Below are positions 18,090 to 26,386 of a stretch of 41,108 bases of DNA, piece after piece. The stretch's first letter is position 1. Each line of letters starts with the position of its first letter. The stretch is from assembly GCF_002979865.1 (NCBI RefSeq), contig NZ_PCPZ01000011.1:1-41108 (forward strand), read 5' to 3'. Made by a program: the position numbers and the translations under genes. Below the pieces are notes generated by a model. That model saw only the letters and a program-made list of their open reading frames with translations. It made no database searches and had not been told where the DNA came from. Source of the stretch: Arthrobacter sp. MYb214. Its GTDB lineage: Bacteria > Actinomycetota > Actinomycetes > Actinomycetales > Micrococcaceae.

Positions 18090-19135
18090 AGGCTCACCGA
18101 CTTCATGCCGCTGCGCATCATGATGATGAAGATCGGTCCACCCAGCATGGCGCACATGACGCCTACTTGGATCTCGCTGGGCGGGGCGATGATTCGTCCC
18201 ACCGTATCAGCCAGCAAGAGCAGGATCGGCCCGGCGATCAGGCTCGCTGGCATCAGCCAGCGGTAGTCGGAACCGACCAGCAAGCGCACGGCATGCGGGA
18301 TCATCAGGCCGACGAAGGCGATGGGCCCGGCCACGGCGGTGGCGGTGCCAGCGAGAATGACCACACCGATGGAGCCGATCAGCCGGGCGCGGTTCAAGTT
18401 GAAGCCCAAGGCGATCGCGGTGTCATCGCCCATGGACACGGCATTGGATACCTTGGCGGTGGACAGCACGATCAGTGCGCCGGCGGCCACCACGGGAATG
18501 GCCCCGAGGAAGGTGTCGATGCCGCTGCTGGATAACGTGCCGATCTGCCACATGCGGAAACGGTCCATGGTGGCATCGGAAATCATCAGGATCGCATTGG
18601 TAATCGCGCCCACGCCCACAGCCATGGCGGCACCGCCCAGCGCAAGCTTAATGGGCGTGGCGCCTTCACGGCCCACGTTGGCCACGAGATAAACCAGGGC
18701 CATCACCCCAGCAGCGCCGAGGAAGGCGGCCACCATGATTCCAGCCAGGGAGCTGACGCCCAGGAAGGCGATCGCCAGCACCACGGCCATGGAGGATCCG
18801 GCGTTCAAGCCCAGGATCCCGGTATCGGCCAGCGGGTTGCGGGTCAGGCCCTGCAGTCCGGCGCCTGCCAAACCCAGGGCAGCGCCAACCACGATGGCTC
18901 CGATGGTGCGGGCGAAGCGGGACGCGACCACGCCCTGGTCGCCATTGGACGGGTCGAAATTCCAGATGGCATCGATCACGGTGCCCATCGAGACGTTTCG
19001 CGCGCCCAGCAGCAGCGAAGCGAATAGCGCCAGCCCGAGCAACAGGGCAAGGAGCAGCAAGGCGCCGAGCTTCCGGCCGGCTTTTGGCGACTTGGCCCCC
19101 GGTGCTTGGCGCGTAATACTTTCAGTCGCGGTCAT
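18086..19135 (-). CDS. FecCD-type ferric-siderophore permease (first subunit)
   Basis: A 349-residue integral membrane permease of the FecCD family. Typical segments are R-F-A-R-T-I-G-A-I-V-V-G-A-A-L-G-L-A-G-A-G-L-Q, then R-N-P-L-A-D-T-G-I-L-G-L-N-A-G, and near the C-terminus G-P-I-A-F-V-G-L-M-I-P-H-A-V-R. It imports a ferric siderophore delivered by the binding lipoprotein. The ATG at 19135 has AGGA four bases upstream. It begins only 20 bp from the divergent MBL-fold gene, so its promoter must lie inside that gene. No iron box is visible just upstream, unlike the binding-protein gene. Confidence 0.92.
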   Translation of the reverse strand: MTATESITRQAPGAKSPKAGRKLGALLLLALLLGLALFASLLLGARNVSMGTVIDAIWNFDPSNGDQGVVASRFARTIGAIVVGAALGLAGAGLQGLTRNPLADTGILGLNAGSSMAVVLAIAFLGVSSLAGIMVAAFLGAAGVMALVYLVANVGREGATPIKLALGGAAMAVGVGAITNAILMISDATMDRFRMWQIGTLSSSGIDTFLGAIPVVAAGALIVLSTAKVSNAVSMGDDTAIALGFNLNRARLIGSIGVVILAGTATAVAGPIAFVGLMIPHAVRLLVGSDYRWLMPASLIAGPILLLLADTVGRIIAPPSEIQVGVMCAMLGGPIFIIMMRSGMKSVSL

Positions 19136-19155
19136 TGGTTCCTACACTCATTGCT

Positions 19156-19956
19156 ATGGCTCTTCTTCCCTTGCCCACTATTATCGCTCCAGGCATCGGC
19201 CTGCTTCGCGCGCAGAACCCTTCTGAAATGACGTTGGACGGGACTAATTCCTATCTGCTGTTCGACCCTGCTGTGGACGAACTTGTTCCTGGAACTCCGG
19301 TCGTCCTGATTGATCCGGGCCCTGGGCTCGAGGACCATCTGCAGGCCTTGGCGGCCTTCGACATCCAGCTGGTGCTCGTTACCCATCGGCATGCCGATCA
19401 CACGGGAGGCATCGATGCGCTCTACGGGATGACCGGTGCGCCGGTGCGTGCCATGCTGGAGCAGTACTGCCGGGATGCCCCGGTCTTCACCGATGGCGAA
19501 ACGATCAGCGCCGCCGGGGCCAGCATCCAGGTGGTTTTTACCCCTGGCCACACCTCGGACTCGGTGTGCTTCATCCGCCAGGGCGGGGCTGCCCACTTGT
19601 TCACCGGGGATACGGTGCTGGGCCGGGGCACCACCATCTTGGAACACCCGGACGGCACATTGGCCGACTACCTGGATTCCTTGCAGCGGCTGCTCGCGCT
19701 GCCCGATATGGCTTTGCATCCGGCGCACGGCGAGCAGCATGATTCCTCGCATCCGCTGCTGCAGATGTACATCAAGCATCGGCATGCGCGGCTGGACCAG
19801 GTGCGTGCGGCTTTGCAGAAACTCGGCAAGGCCGGGGTCCACACGCAGCCAGCTGAATTGCTGGAGCATGTCTACCCCGACCTCGATGCGCGCTTGGTGG
19901 GCGCAGCTACCCATTCCCTGGAAGCCCAATTGCACTATCTGTCAGTGAATCCCTAG
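19156..19956 (+). CDS. Metallo-beta-lactamase-fold hydrolase
   Basis: A 266-residue cytoplasmic MBL-fold protein. The metal-binding motif is T-H-R-H-A-D-H (His77, His79, Asp81, His82), followed by F-T-P-G-H-T-S-D, L-F-T-G-D-T-V-L-G and L-H-P-A-H-G-E for the remaining ligands. It most resembles the LACTB2/glyoxalase II-like branch; the substrate is unknown. ATG at 19156; no Shine-Dalgarno, and TACACT (19143-19148) lies seven bases upstream, so the message may be leaderless. It interrupts the siderophore locus, lying between the binding-protein gene and the permeases on the opposite strand and ending 6 bp from the binding-protein stop. Confidence 0.88.
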   Translation: MALLPLPTIIAPGIGLLRAQNPSEMTLDGTNSYLLFDPAVDELVPGTPVVLIDPGPGLEDHLQALAAFDIQLVLVTHRHADHTGGIDALYGMTGAPVRAMLEQYCRDAPVFTDGETISAAGASIQVVFTPGHTSDSVCFIRQGGAAHLFTGDTVLGRGTTILEHPDGTLADYLDSLQRLLALPDMALHPAHGEQHDSSHPLLQMYIKHRHARLDQVRAALQKLGKAGVHTQPAELLEHVYPDLDARLVGAATHSLEAQLHYLSVNP

Positions 19957-19962
19957 CCGGAG

Positions 19963-21021
19963 CTACTTCGCGGCAGCTGCGTTTTCAGCAGCCTTGACGA
20001 TGCCTGGAACTACGTTATCCAGTGCCCATTCGATGGACAGCGGCGAAGCCGCGGAGATCGCCAGTGTTGCTTCATCGGTGCCTGGCAGCGCCACGGCATC
20101 GTTCTTCGCGGCAGGGATCTGGCCGTAGAGCGGCTGGCCCTTGACGACATCTTCCATGGTGTTGCCCGCAACAGCCGAAGCGAAGACGATGTCCGAATCC
20201 CACTCGTTGACCTTTTCCGGCGACACGGTGAAGAAGAAGGTGTCCTTGGCGGCATTCTTCTGCACGTAGTCGGCCTGGGTCATGCCCAGTGCGCTCAGGA
20301 AGCGCGGGCGGGTGTCGCCTTCGGAGTAGATGTAGGCGGTATCCGGCGCCGAGAGGTCAGCTGCGATGAAGGTGGTGTCCTTCAGCGCTGGGTTGTCTTC
20401 GCCGACCTTGGCCAGCTTGCCTTCGATCTCTTCGATCAGGGCGTCGGCTTCTTCTTCCTTGCCCAGCATCTGGCCGGCAACTTCGGTGACCTGTTCCCAG
20501 CTGGTCAGGTAGTTAGGCTCGATGGGGCCAACGACCGGAGCGATTTCCTGCAGCTTCTCGTACTGTTCCTTCTTCAACCCCGAGTATGGAGCGAAGATGA
20601 CCTGGGGCTTGCTGGCGGCGATGCCGGTGTAGTCGATGTCATCGCCCACCTTGTACTGCACGGGCGCCTTCTCGGAGCCGATGGAAGCGCCCTGCTCTTC
20701 CAGAGCGGCGTCCTTCCATGCGGTGGAGTTGTTCTCGTTCATGCCGTAGGTGTCGGTGTCCATGCCGACCGGCACGGTATCCAGAGCCAGCAGGGTATCT
20801 GCGTTGACCCACGAGATGGTCGCAATGCGTTCCGGGACTTTTTCGATCGTGGTTTCACCATAGATGTTCTCGATGGTGACCGGAGTGAAGTCTTCTGCGG
20901 CCTTGGCTGAAGTGTCAGCCGACGGATCCGCGGAGTTGCTCGACGCGCCGCAGGCGGTCAGGCCCAAGGCGAGGATGGCAGTTGAAGCGGCGAAAATTCC
21001 GGCGCGACGTGAATTTTTCAT
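19963..21021 (-). CDS. Ferric-siderophore-binding lipoprotein (ABC substrate-binding protein)
   Basis: A 352-residue FepB/FhuD/FecB-type periplasmic-binding-like protein. A Lys/Arg-rich start and hydrophobic core lead to lipobox L-T-A-C (Cys24), so it is membrane-anchored outside the cell. The mature part shows the helical-backbone fold's conserved pieces: E-R-I-A-T-I-S-W-V-N-A-D-T-L-L-A-L, K-P-Q-V-I-F-A-P-Y-S-G, and the C-terminal S-A-A-S-P-L-S-I-E-W-A-L-D. Start ATG at 21021; the open frame extends 12 codons upstream but lacks a signal-peptide start there. No ribosome binding site is visible. An iron box lies 48 bp upstream, implying repression under iron sufficiency. It supplies the permease and ATPase genes beyond the MBL gene. 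Confidence 0.93.
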   Translation of the reverse strand: MKNSRRAGIFAASTAILALGLTACGASSNSADPSADTSAKAAEDFTPVTIENIYGETTIEKVPERIATISWVNADTLLALDTVPVGMDTDTYGMNENNSTAWKDAALEEQGASIGSEKAPVQYKVGDDIDYTGIAASKPQVIFAPYSGLKKEQYEKLQEIAPVVGPIEPNYLTSWEQVTEVAGQMLGKEEEADALIEEIEGKLAKVGEDNPALKDTTFIAADLSAPDTAYIYSEGDTRPRFLSALGMTQADYVQKNAAKDTFFFTVSPEKVNEWDSDIVFASAVAGNTMEDVVKGQPLYGQIPAAKNDAVALPGTDEATLAISAASPLSIEWALDNVVPGIVKAAENAAAAK

Positions 21022-21158
21022 GGGTCGGTGATTCCAGACTATGCGAGGTTCTGTCAACGTTTTGTTTAGCTAGGTTAGGCAAGCCTATCCGGGCCGTATG
21101 CCACGATACGCGTTTCTCTGCGCATTACGCAACACGAAACGTCCCTAATCACCGACCC
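21022..21158. repeat. 12-bp inverted repeat flanking the iron-box region
   Basis: GGGTCGGTGATT (21022-21033), immediately upstream of the binding-protein ATG, is repeated in perfect inverted form as AATCACCGACCC at 21147-21158. The arms enclose the iron box. Role unknown. Confidence 0.5.
21070..21088. promoter_or_regulatory. DtxR/IdeR iron box
   Basis: The 19-mer CTAGGTTAGGCAAGCCTAT matches the DtxR/IdeR consensus TTAGGTTAGGCTAACCTAA at 15 of 19 positions, including the full AGGTTAGGC half. It lies 48 bp upstream of the siderophore-binding lipoprotein start. Known action of the family: iron-loaded regulator binds and represses. Confidence 0.85.
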
Positions 21159-21211
21159 TGAAGTGACCCTAACCAAATCGGGCGGTTTTTTCGGTGGGCT
21201 GACCAGAGACT

Positions 21212-22537
21212 TTATTCTCTAGTTGCTAGCAGCTTCCGCGGATCAGCCACCAAAATTGCTCCCCGCACCAGCAGCAAGCCGAGTAATACGGAGACAATTA
21301 CCGTGATGACCGTCAGCGGCTTGAGCAGGATGGCGGCCCCGGCCAGGGGCAGCACGAGCACCGTGGAGGCAATGGCGAAACCGATCGAGGCAGCCAGCGC
21401 CGGGATCATGATCGATTTGGTGCGCGCGGCATTCATCGTTTCGTAGGGCATGCCCAACCGGTTCAGCCCGCGATACAGCTCAGCGCGATCCAGGGTACTG
21501 GCGCTTTGGGAGATCGCCGCCGAAGCGGCCACGCAGATGAAGCTGATCGCCAAGGTCACCAGCACGCCGGTGGTGACATCGGCCGGCACATGCTCCAGCC
21601 AGGTGCCCTGATCGAGTTCGCTTCCGGTCAGCTCCATCAAGGCGGCCCCGCTGCCGCCCACCACCGCGACGAACGAAGCCATGGCAACCCCGGATACCTG
21701 GCGCCAGGATTCGGCAGGGCTTTCCAGGATCATGCGGGCCGCCAGCAGCTCTTGCGGAGTTCTGGCCTTGCGCAGCTTGGCCTTGCCCACCTTCGCCACC
21801 AGATACGGACCGACCAGGTTCATCACCAGCAGGCCGAAGCCGAAACCGCCAACCACCACTGCGATGATCGCGGCGATGGACTGCACGAACTGGCCCATGT
21901 TGGAGAACACCATGTACAGCACCAGAATGCCGGCAAGGGTGATCACCGCGCGCAGCCAGCTGGGGGTGGGCACCGTGCTGCGGGTTGCCACCGCCAACGG
22001 GGTGATCACCAATTTGCGCAAGCCGGCAGCCGCACTGCCTGCCGAGAGGAGCACGACAGCGACTACTGCTATCGCCAGCACCCACAGCGGCAAATAGATG
22101 GCCGAACCGATCGGCGCACCTTGGAACGGAATCAGCGAAGCCAATGGTGCGGCCAGGAGGTAGAGCACGATTCCGGCGAGTGCGCCGGCCAACGCCGTGC
22201 CGGCGGCTTGCAGCACGGCCACGAGGCCGATCTGCGCCCCGGTCGCGCCGAGCAAGCGCAAGGACGACAGGGCGCGGTCATTGGACCGCGCGGAGAGCCG
22301 GGCAGCGGCCGATCCCAGCACCAGCAATGGGACTACCAGAAGCACCACGGCGAAGGCTGCCAATGGCAGGTACATCCCCTGGGCCGCGGATTCGAAACTG
22401 GTAAAGGAGTAGGCGCCTCCCAGCACGATCAGCAGGATCGCGCTGACCATGGCGTAGGCGCTGGCGGTCAGGACCTGTGGTGCCAGCCGGGACTTCGCCG
22501 GCCGGCCAAGCATCCATGACAGGTGCAGGATATTCAC
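21212..22537 (-). CDS. FtsX-type ABC transporter permease
   Basis: A 441-residue membrane protein of the FtsX/MacB/LolC permease class. Hydrophobic helices occur near residues 25-45, 55-75, 105-135, 150-170, 200-240, 320-345, 375-395 and 400-425, consistent with two FtsX units. It partners with the ATPase encoded just upstream: its GTG start at 22537 overlaps that gene's TGA stop (GTGA). Such pairs act as mechanotransducing exporters or in antimicrobial-peptide resistance and lipoprotein handling; nothing here fixes the substrate. No sensor kinase genes are adjacent. Confidence 0.88.
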   Translation of the reverse strand: MNILHLSWMLGRPAKSRLAPQVLTASAYAMVSAILLIVLGGAYSFTSFESAAQGMYLPLAAFAVVLLVVPLLVLGSAAARLSARSNDRALSSLRLLGATGAQIGLVAVLQAAGTALAGALAGIVLYLLAAPLASLIPFQGAPIGSAIYLPLWVLAIAVVAVVLLSAGSAAAGLRKLVITPLAVATRSTVPTPSWLRAVITLAGILVLYMVFSNMGQFVQSIAAIIAVVVGGFGFGLLVMNLVGPYLVAKVGKAKLRKARTPQELLAARMILESPAESWRQVSGVAMASFVAVVGGSGAALMELTGSELDQGTWLEHVPADVTTGVLVTLAISFICVAASAAISQSASTLDRAELYRGLNRLGMPYETMNAARTKSIMIPALAASIGFAIASTVLVLPLAGAAILLKPLTVITVIVSVLLGLLLVRGAILVADPRKLLATRE

Positions 22538-23277
22538 TTCTGGGCACCGCCATCCACGGTGGCCGATGGGTGCAGGCTGTCGCTGATCAGCTGGCCGTCC
22601 TGCAGCTGCACTACACGGTCGCAGCGCGCGGCGACATTGGGATCATGGGTCACCATCACCAGGGATTTTCCGGCACCGACGGTGCATTGCAGCAAGATCT
22701 CCAGCACTTCGAAGCCCGTGGTTGAATCCAGCGCGCCGGTAGGTTCATCGGCAAAGACCATCATCGCCCCGGTGACCTGCGCGCGGGCGATGGCTACTCG
22801 TTGCTGCTGCCCGCCGGAGAGCTGGCCGATGCGGCGTTGCTCCATTCCTGCCAGGCCCAGTTCTGCCAGGGCGGCCCCGGCACTGGAAATGGCGGCGTTG
22901 CGTGGCACCCCGTTGATCATCAAGGCCATGGCCACGTTCTCTTCGGCAGTGAGCTCGGGAATCAGCAGTCCGGATTGGAAGACGAAGCCGAAGGATTCAC
23001 GGCGCAGCCTGGTGCGCGCCTTATCCTTGAGCCCTTGGATATCCACCGGTGCTCGGCCCGGGATGTTCAGCATGATGCTGCCGGCGTCGGGAAGTTCAAT
23101 ACCGGCCAAGGCGTGCAGCAGCGTGGATTTTCCGGAACCCGAGGGGCCCATGATGGCAAGGGACTGGCCCAGTGAAATCTGCAGATCGACGCCGTTCAGT
23201 GCAGTGGTGGAACCGAAGCTGCGGTAGAGTCCGTGAGCGGCGAGTACGGGAGGTTGGCCAAGGGAATTTTCAAGCAT
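22534..23277 (-). CDS. LolD/MacB-type ABC transporter ATPase
   Basis: A 247-residue ATP-binding subunit. Walker A is G-P-S-G-S-G-K-S-T (44-52), signature L-S-G-G-Q-Q-Q-R-V-A-I-A-R-A, Walker B V-F-A-D-E-P-T-G-A-L-D-S, and the H-loop is in V-T-H-D-P-N-V-A. The D-E-P-T-G-A-L-D form is typical of the LolD/MacB/BceA class that works with FtsX-type permeases. Start ATG at 23277, with only a weak GGAT upstream. Coupled by a 4-base overlap to the permease. Divergent from the small CxxC protein gene. Confidence 0.92.
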   Translation of the reverse strand: MLENSLGQPPVLAAHGLYRSFGSTTALNGVDLQISLGQSLAIMGPSGSGKSTLLHALAGIELPDAGSIMLNIPGRAPVDIQGLKDKARTRLRRESFGFVFQSGLLIPELTAEENVAMALMINGVPRNAAISSAGAALAELGLAGMEQRRIGQLSGGQQQRVAIARAQVTGAMMVFADEPTGALDSTTGFEVLEILLQCTVGAGKSLVMVTHDPNVAARCDRVVQLQDGQLISDSLHPSATVDGGAQK

Positions 23278-23409
23278 GATCCAATGTTTTCAACAAATGG
23301 CACCCGCGCACATCAGCACAGGGTTCCAAGTAGCCTCCGGCCAGGCTCATCCCCCGGTAGGAGCAGCCGGCAGCTAGTTCACGACGACAGCAGGAGCAGT
23401 AGGCAACAG

Positions 23410-23670
23410 ATGAAGCTGGAACTGTATACGCAACCATTCTGCGCACCGTGCGTGCGCACGCGGCTGGCTGTCGCCCGCGTGCAGGAACTGCTGCCCGCGT
23501 TGGAGGTCGAGGAGATCAATGTCGTGGAGCAGGTGGAGCGCGGCGAGGAAATGGGAATCACCAGCACCCCGGTCATTCGGCTATTGCAGGAAGGCACGGA
23601 GAAATTCCGTGCCAGCCAGACACCGACTATCAATCAGCTGTTGAGCGCTATCGCTGAAGCCAGCGACTAG
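23410..23670 (+). CDS. Small glutaredoxin/thioredoxin-like protein
   Basis: An 86-residue single-domain thioredoxin-fold protein. It begins M-K-L-E-L-Y-T-Q-P-F-C-A-P-C, placing the redox pair at Cys11 and Cys14, and has the cis-proline loop I-T-S-T-P-V-I-R. Size and layout fit the NrdH/mycoredoxin/glutaredoxin group, which reduce disulfides in the cytoplasm. The open frame extends back to 23233 across the ABC gene's start, but the ATG at 23410 has AGG nearby and begins exactly at the first beta strand. The YqaJ-like gene follows 64 bp downstream on the same strand with no terminator visible, so they may be co-transcribed. Confidence 0.85.
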   Translation: MKLELYTQPFCAPCVRTRLAVARVQELLPALEVEEINVVEQVERGEEMGITSTPVIRLLQEGTEKFRASQTPTINQLLSAIAEASD

Positions 23671-23734
23671 TCTCACGCCAGCTCGAAGCCCAAGGTGCAC
23701 GGTTCTTGCCCATTCATGGGGAAGAATAGGTCAA

Positions 23735-24379
23735 GTGATTACTGTGCCCGGCGTCCAACATGAATGCTTCGAACGTGTTCTAGCCGACTCTTCCAACCGC
23801 ATTGAGTGGCTCCGCGCACGGGCCCAGGGCATCACCGCAACGGACGTGGCCAAGTTGTCCACCGAGAAGTCCATCAAGAACGCCGCATGGGACAAGCTAT
23901 ACGGCAATGGCTTCTCCGGCAATCCCTACACCGATCACGGGCGCAAGCGCGAACCGGTCATCGCTGCCTGGGTCCAAGAGAATTTCAATATTTTCCCCTC
24001 CTCCCAGCTCTTCCACTCGCAGCATTCGAGACTCCATCTGGCGACTCCCGATGGCTTGGGTTTCGATGCATCGGGAGTTCCGGTTTTGGCTGAAATCAAG
24101 ACCACCAACAAGCCCTTCAAGAAGATCCCCAAGAGCTACCTGCGCCAGGTGCTCTGGCAGCAGCATGTGATCGGGGCCGAACGCACGTTGTTCGTTTGGG
24201 AAGAGCACGATAATTTCGTGCCGGTGCGCGCGGTTCCCGAATACCTTTGGGTGGAACGCGACGATGATTTGATCCAGGATCTCATTGGCAAGGCCGAGTC
24301 GCTCATCTCCGCATTGCGCGAAGCGACGGCCCGCCAGGAGCGCTACAACGACTACGGACCCGCTGCGTTGCGGCTCTAA
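23735..24379 (+). CDS. YqaJ-family phage-type exonuclease
   Basis: A 214-residue protein of the YqaJ/lambda-exonuclease superfamily (PD-(D/E)xK fold). Seen: an N-terminal R-I-E-W-L-R-A-R-A-Q-G-I-T-A-T-D-V-A, G-R-K-R-E-P (Glu73), then Asp106 in T-P-D-G and E-I-K (Glu120, Lys122) for metal binding, and R-Q-V-L-W-Q-Q-H afterwards. Family members resect DNA 5'-3' to make ends for phage-type recombination with a RecT/Beta annealase. No annealase, integrase or other phage gene is nearby. GTG start at 23735 with AGG four bases upstream. Ends in a strong convergent hairpin. Confidence 0.88.
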   Translation: MITVPGVQHECFERVLADSSNRIEWLRARAQGITATDVAKLSTEKSIKNAAWDKLYGNGFSGNPYTDHGRKREPVIAAWVQENFNIFPSSQLFHSQHSRLHLATPDGLGFDASGVPVLAEIKTTNKPFKKIPKSYLRQVLWQQHVIGAERTLFVWEEHDNFVPVRAVPEYLWVERDDDLIQDLIGKAESLISALREATARQERYNDYGPAALRL

Positions 24380-24396
24380 GTCCCCGGAAACGGCAA

Positions 24397-24437
24397 AAGC
24401 CGCTGATCCCAGTTCACAGTACTGGGATCAGCGGCTT
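24397..24437. terminator. Strong bidirectional hairpin terminator
   Basis: A perfect 17-bp stem (AAGCCGCTGATCCCAGT with its complement) with a 7-base loop, between the convergent YqaJ-like and MscS genes. A-rich and T-rich flanks suit both directions. Confidence 0.88.
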
Positions 24438-24448
24438 CCGTTATGCCG

Positions 24449-25543
24449 CTAGACCGGGTTGCTTGGAATCATCCGGGGATCCGGCAGGCAATCAGGGTAG
24501 TTTTCCACCAGCTCGGCCAGCAGCTTCTCCCGAAGCATATTGCGCAGGTTCCACAGGTCCCCGGCGTTGCGCGCGGATAAATAAATGGTCACTGTTTGCA
24601 AGCCGTTTTGCGCGTCGGTCACGAGCAGCTCATTGTCCCGGCCATCCCACCAGTCGGAGGCTTCAAGCAGTTCGCTGCTGCGCTGGCGCAGGTAGGAAAT
24701 CGGCGCATTGAGCTTCAGCTGCAGTGCTACGTTTCCGGAGATCTCCGTGCTGCGCCGCGACCAGTTCTCAAACGGCGTCGTGGTGAAGTAGGTCGATGGC
24801 AGGATCATCCGGCGCCCGTCGATCAGGTGCACCACGACGTAGGAGAGGGTGATCTCCTCTACCGTGCCGCGTTCCCCCTCGACTACCACCGTGTCGTCCA
24901 CGCGAATCGAGTCGGTAAAGGCCACTTGCAAGCCGGCAAATACGTTCGCCAAGGTTGACTGCACGGCCAGGCCAACGACCACCGAAGCCAGGCCAGCCGA
25001 GGCCAACAGGCCGGCGCCCAGCGCCCTGACTTGCTCGATCGTCAGCAGCACCGCGGCGATTGCAATGATGCAGAGCACCGCAACCAGTACCCGTCGCATC
25101 AGGCCGACCTGCGTCTGGACCTTGGCCAGCCTGCGCCCTGGACCGAATCTCACCTCGAAGCGTGCCATCATGCCGGTCTCAATCACGCGCACCAGCTTGA
25201 TGATGAACCAGGTGAGGAAGAAGACCAGAATGATCAGGATGGCGAACTGCCAGGGGTTGTACCAAGTGCGTTCTCGATAGAAGACCGCGAAGGCCGACTT
25301 GGCAATAATCGAGGTAACCAGGCCGAAGAACGGGAATCTGGTGGCTTTCACGTCGGCTTCGTCCACGCCGATCCGGCGCAGCACGCGGCGGGCAACGCCG
25401 CTGAAAACAAACGCCAGGATTGCGGCTACGAGCGCACCGATGAGCAGGACAACCCAAAATTGCAACGATTCGGGGAGGAAGCTTGAGGCTGTAATGACTT
25501 CCTCGACGGTTTCGCCGATGGGTTCAACGGGGGTAGGTGACAT
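24449..25543 (-). CDS. MscS-family mechanosensitive ion channel
   Basis: A 364-residue small-conductance mechanosensitive channel. Four hydrophobic segments precede the pore helix, G-A-G-L-L-A-S-A-G-L-A-S-V-V-V-G-L-A-V-Q, followed by N-V-F-A-G-L-Q-V-A-F and the beta domain D-D-T-V-V-V-E-G-E-R-G-T-V-E-E-I-T. The C-terminal domain is of normal length. It opens under membrane tension to release solutes during hypo-osmotic shock. Start ATG at 25543, with no ribosome binding site and a GACATG/CATGTC inverted repeat (25539-25557) over the start. The gene stands alone. Confidence 0.92.
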   Translation of the reverse strand: MSPTPVEPIGETVEEVITASSFLPESLQFWVVLLIGALVAAILAFVFSGVARRVLRRIGVDEADVKATRFPFFGLVTSIIAKSAFAVFYRERTWYNPWQFAILIILVFFLTWFIIKLVRVIETGMMARFEVRFGPGRRLAKVQTQVGLMRRVLVAVLCIIAIAAVLLTIEQVRALGAGLLASAGLASVVVGLAVQSTLANVFAGLQVAFTDSIRVDDTVVVEGERGTVEEITLSYVVVHLIDGRRMILPSTYFTTTPFENWSRRSTEISGNVALQLKLNAPISYLRQRSSELLEASDWWDGRDNELLVTDAQNGLQTVTIYLSARNAGDLWNLRNMLREKLLAELVENYPDCLPDPRMIPSNPV

Positions 25544-25754
25544 GTTTAAAGCATGTCATATGGCGCTAAATAAATGCTGTGTGGAACCTGCCTTCCGCCC
25601 TACGGCCCGGGAGTTCTCCGGCTCCATTGCAGAAGCGTCTCAGAGTGGTTCCAATTCTTTTCTGCCCTTGCGCTTGCCGCATTCCAGGCCTTTAGTTGAT
25701 TCACTGGCAGTCCGCTCTGCCTGCGGGCGCAAACCAAGAGAGACGGTGATCCAT

Positions 25755-26300
25755 ATGCGCCACGGAAAAATTGGAATCGTTCTAGGCACGGTGGCGGCAG
25801 CCTTGCTCGTGATGACGCCCGCTTCCGCGGCGGCCCCCGCTCCGGCCGCCCTCGCGTCTGCTTCCTGCCCAACGGTTTATTGGGGATCCTTGGCCAAAAC
25901 CAGCTCCTTGTCCACGCATTCCGCAGTGGAAAATCTTCGGTCCGGACGGCACCTGTGCTTTGACCGGCTGGTCATCGATCTCGCAGGACCAGCTGCCAGC
26001 CATTCAGCCAGGTATGTCAGCGAACTGACCGGAATCGGTTCCGGCCTGCAGGTGGACACCACTGGCGGTGCCAACCTGGAAATCCTGGTGCAGGCCCCGG
26101 CAACCGAGGATTTCAACCCGGGCGCCGAAGTGAAGACTCTGGGCTACACGACGTTCCGCCAATTGGTGTGGCTGGGCAGCTTTGAAGGCCAAACCAAAGT
26201 GGGGCTCTCGACCAGGGCACAGCTGCCCATGCGCGTGTTCGCGCTGCCTGGACCTGGCGACGGTTCACGCTTGGTCATCGATGTTGCGCACCATTGGTAA
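25755..26300 (+). CDS. Secreted AMIN-like domain protein
   Basis: A 181-residue exported protein. The N-terminus (R-H-G-K-I, then a hydrophobic core, then A-S-A-A-A-P-A) is a Sec signal with likely cleavage after an Ala around residue 25-27. The mature part has the pattern of the actinobacterial AMIN-like domain: R-L-V-I-D-L-A-G near the start, Y-V-S-E-L-T-G-I-G-S-G in the middle and L-V-I-D-V-A-H-H at the end. It has two cysteines. The family is thought to bind cell-wall material, but no enzyme activity is implied. An in-frame GTG at 25746 with AGAGAG upstream is an alternative start. Function unknown. Confidence 0.78.
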   Translation: MRHGKIGIVLGTVAAALLVMTPASAAAPAPAALASASCPTVYWGSLAKTSSLSTHSAVENLRSGRHLCFDRLVIDLAGPAASHSARYVSELTGIGSGLQVDTTGGANLEILVQAPATEDFNPGAEVKTLGYTTFRQLVWLGSFEGQTKVGLSTRAQLPMRVFALPGPGDGSRLVIDVAHHW

Positions 26301-26386
26301 AGAAGGTTCATTTCCTTGATGCGTTCGCAACTTTTTGCGTGACGTACCACGTAACACCGGGTCAACCTGCTGATTAATGTGCCACC

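Noticed and set aside
23735-24379. Prophage remnant around the YqaJ-like gene
   Set aside because: No integrase, annealase, structural genes or attachment-site repeats nearby; flanking genes are ordinary chromosomal ones.
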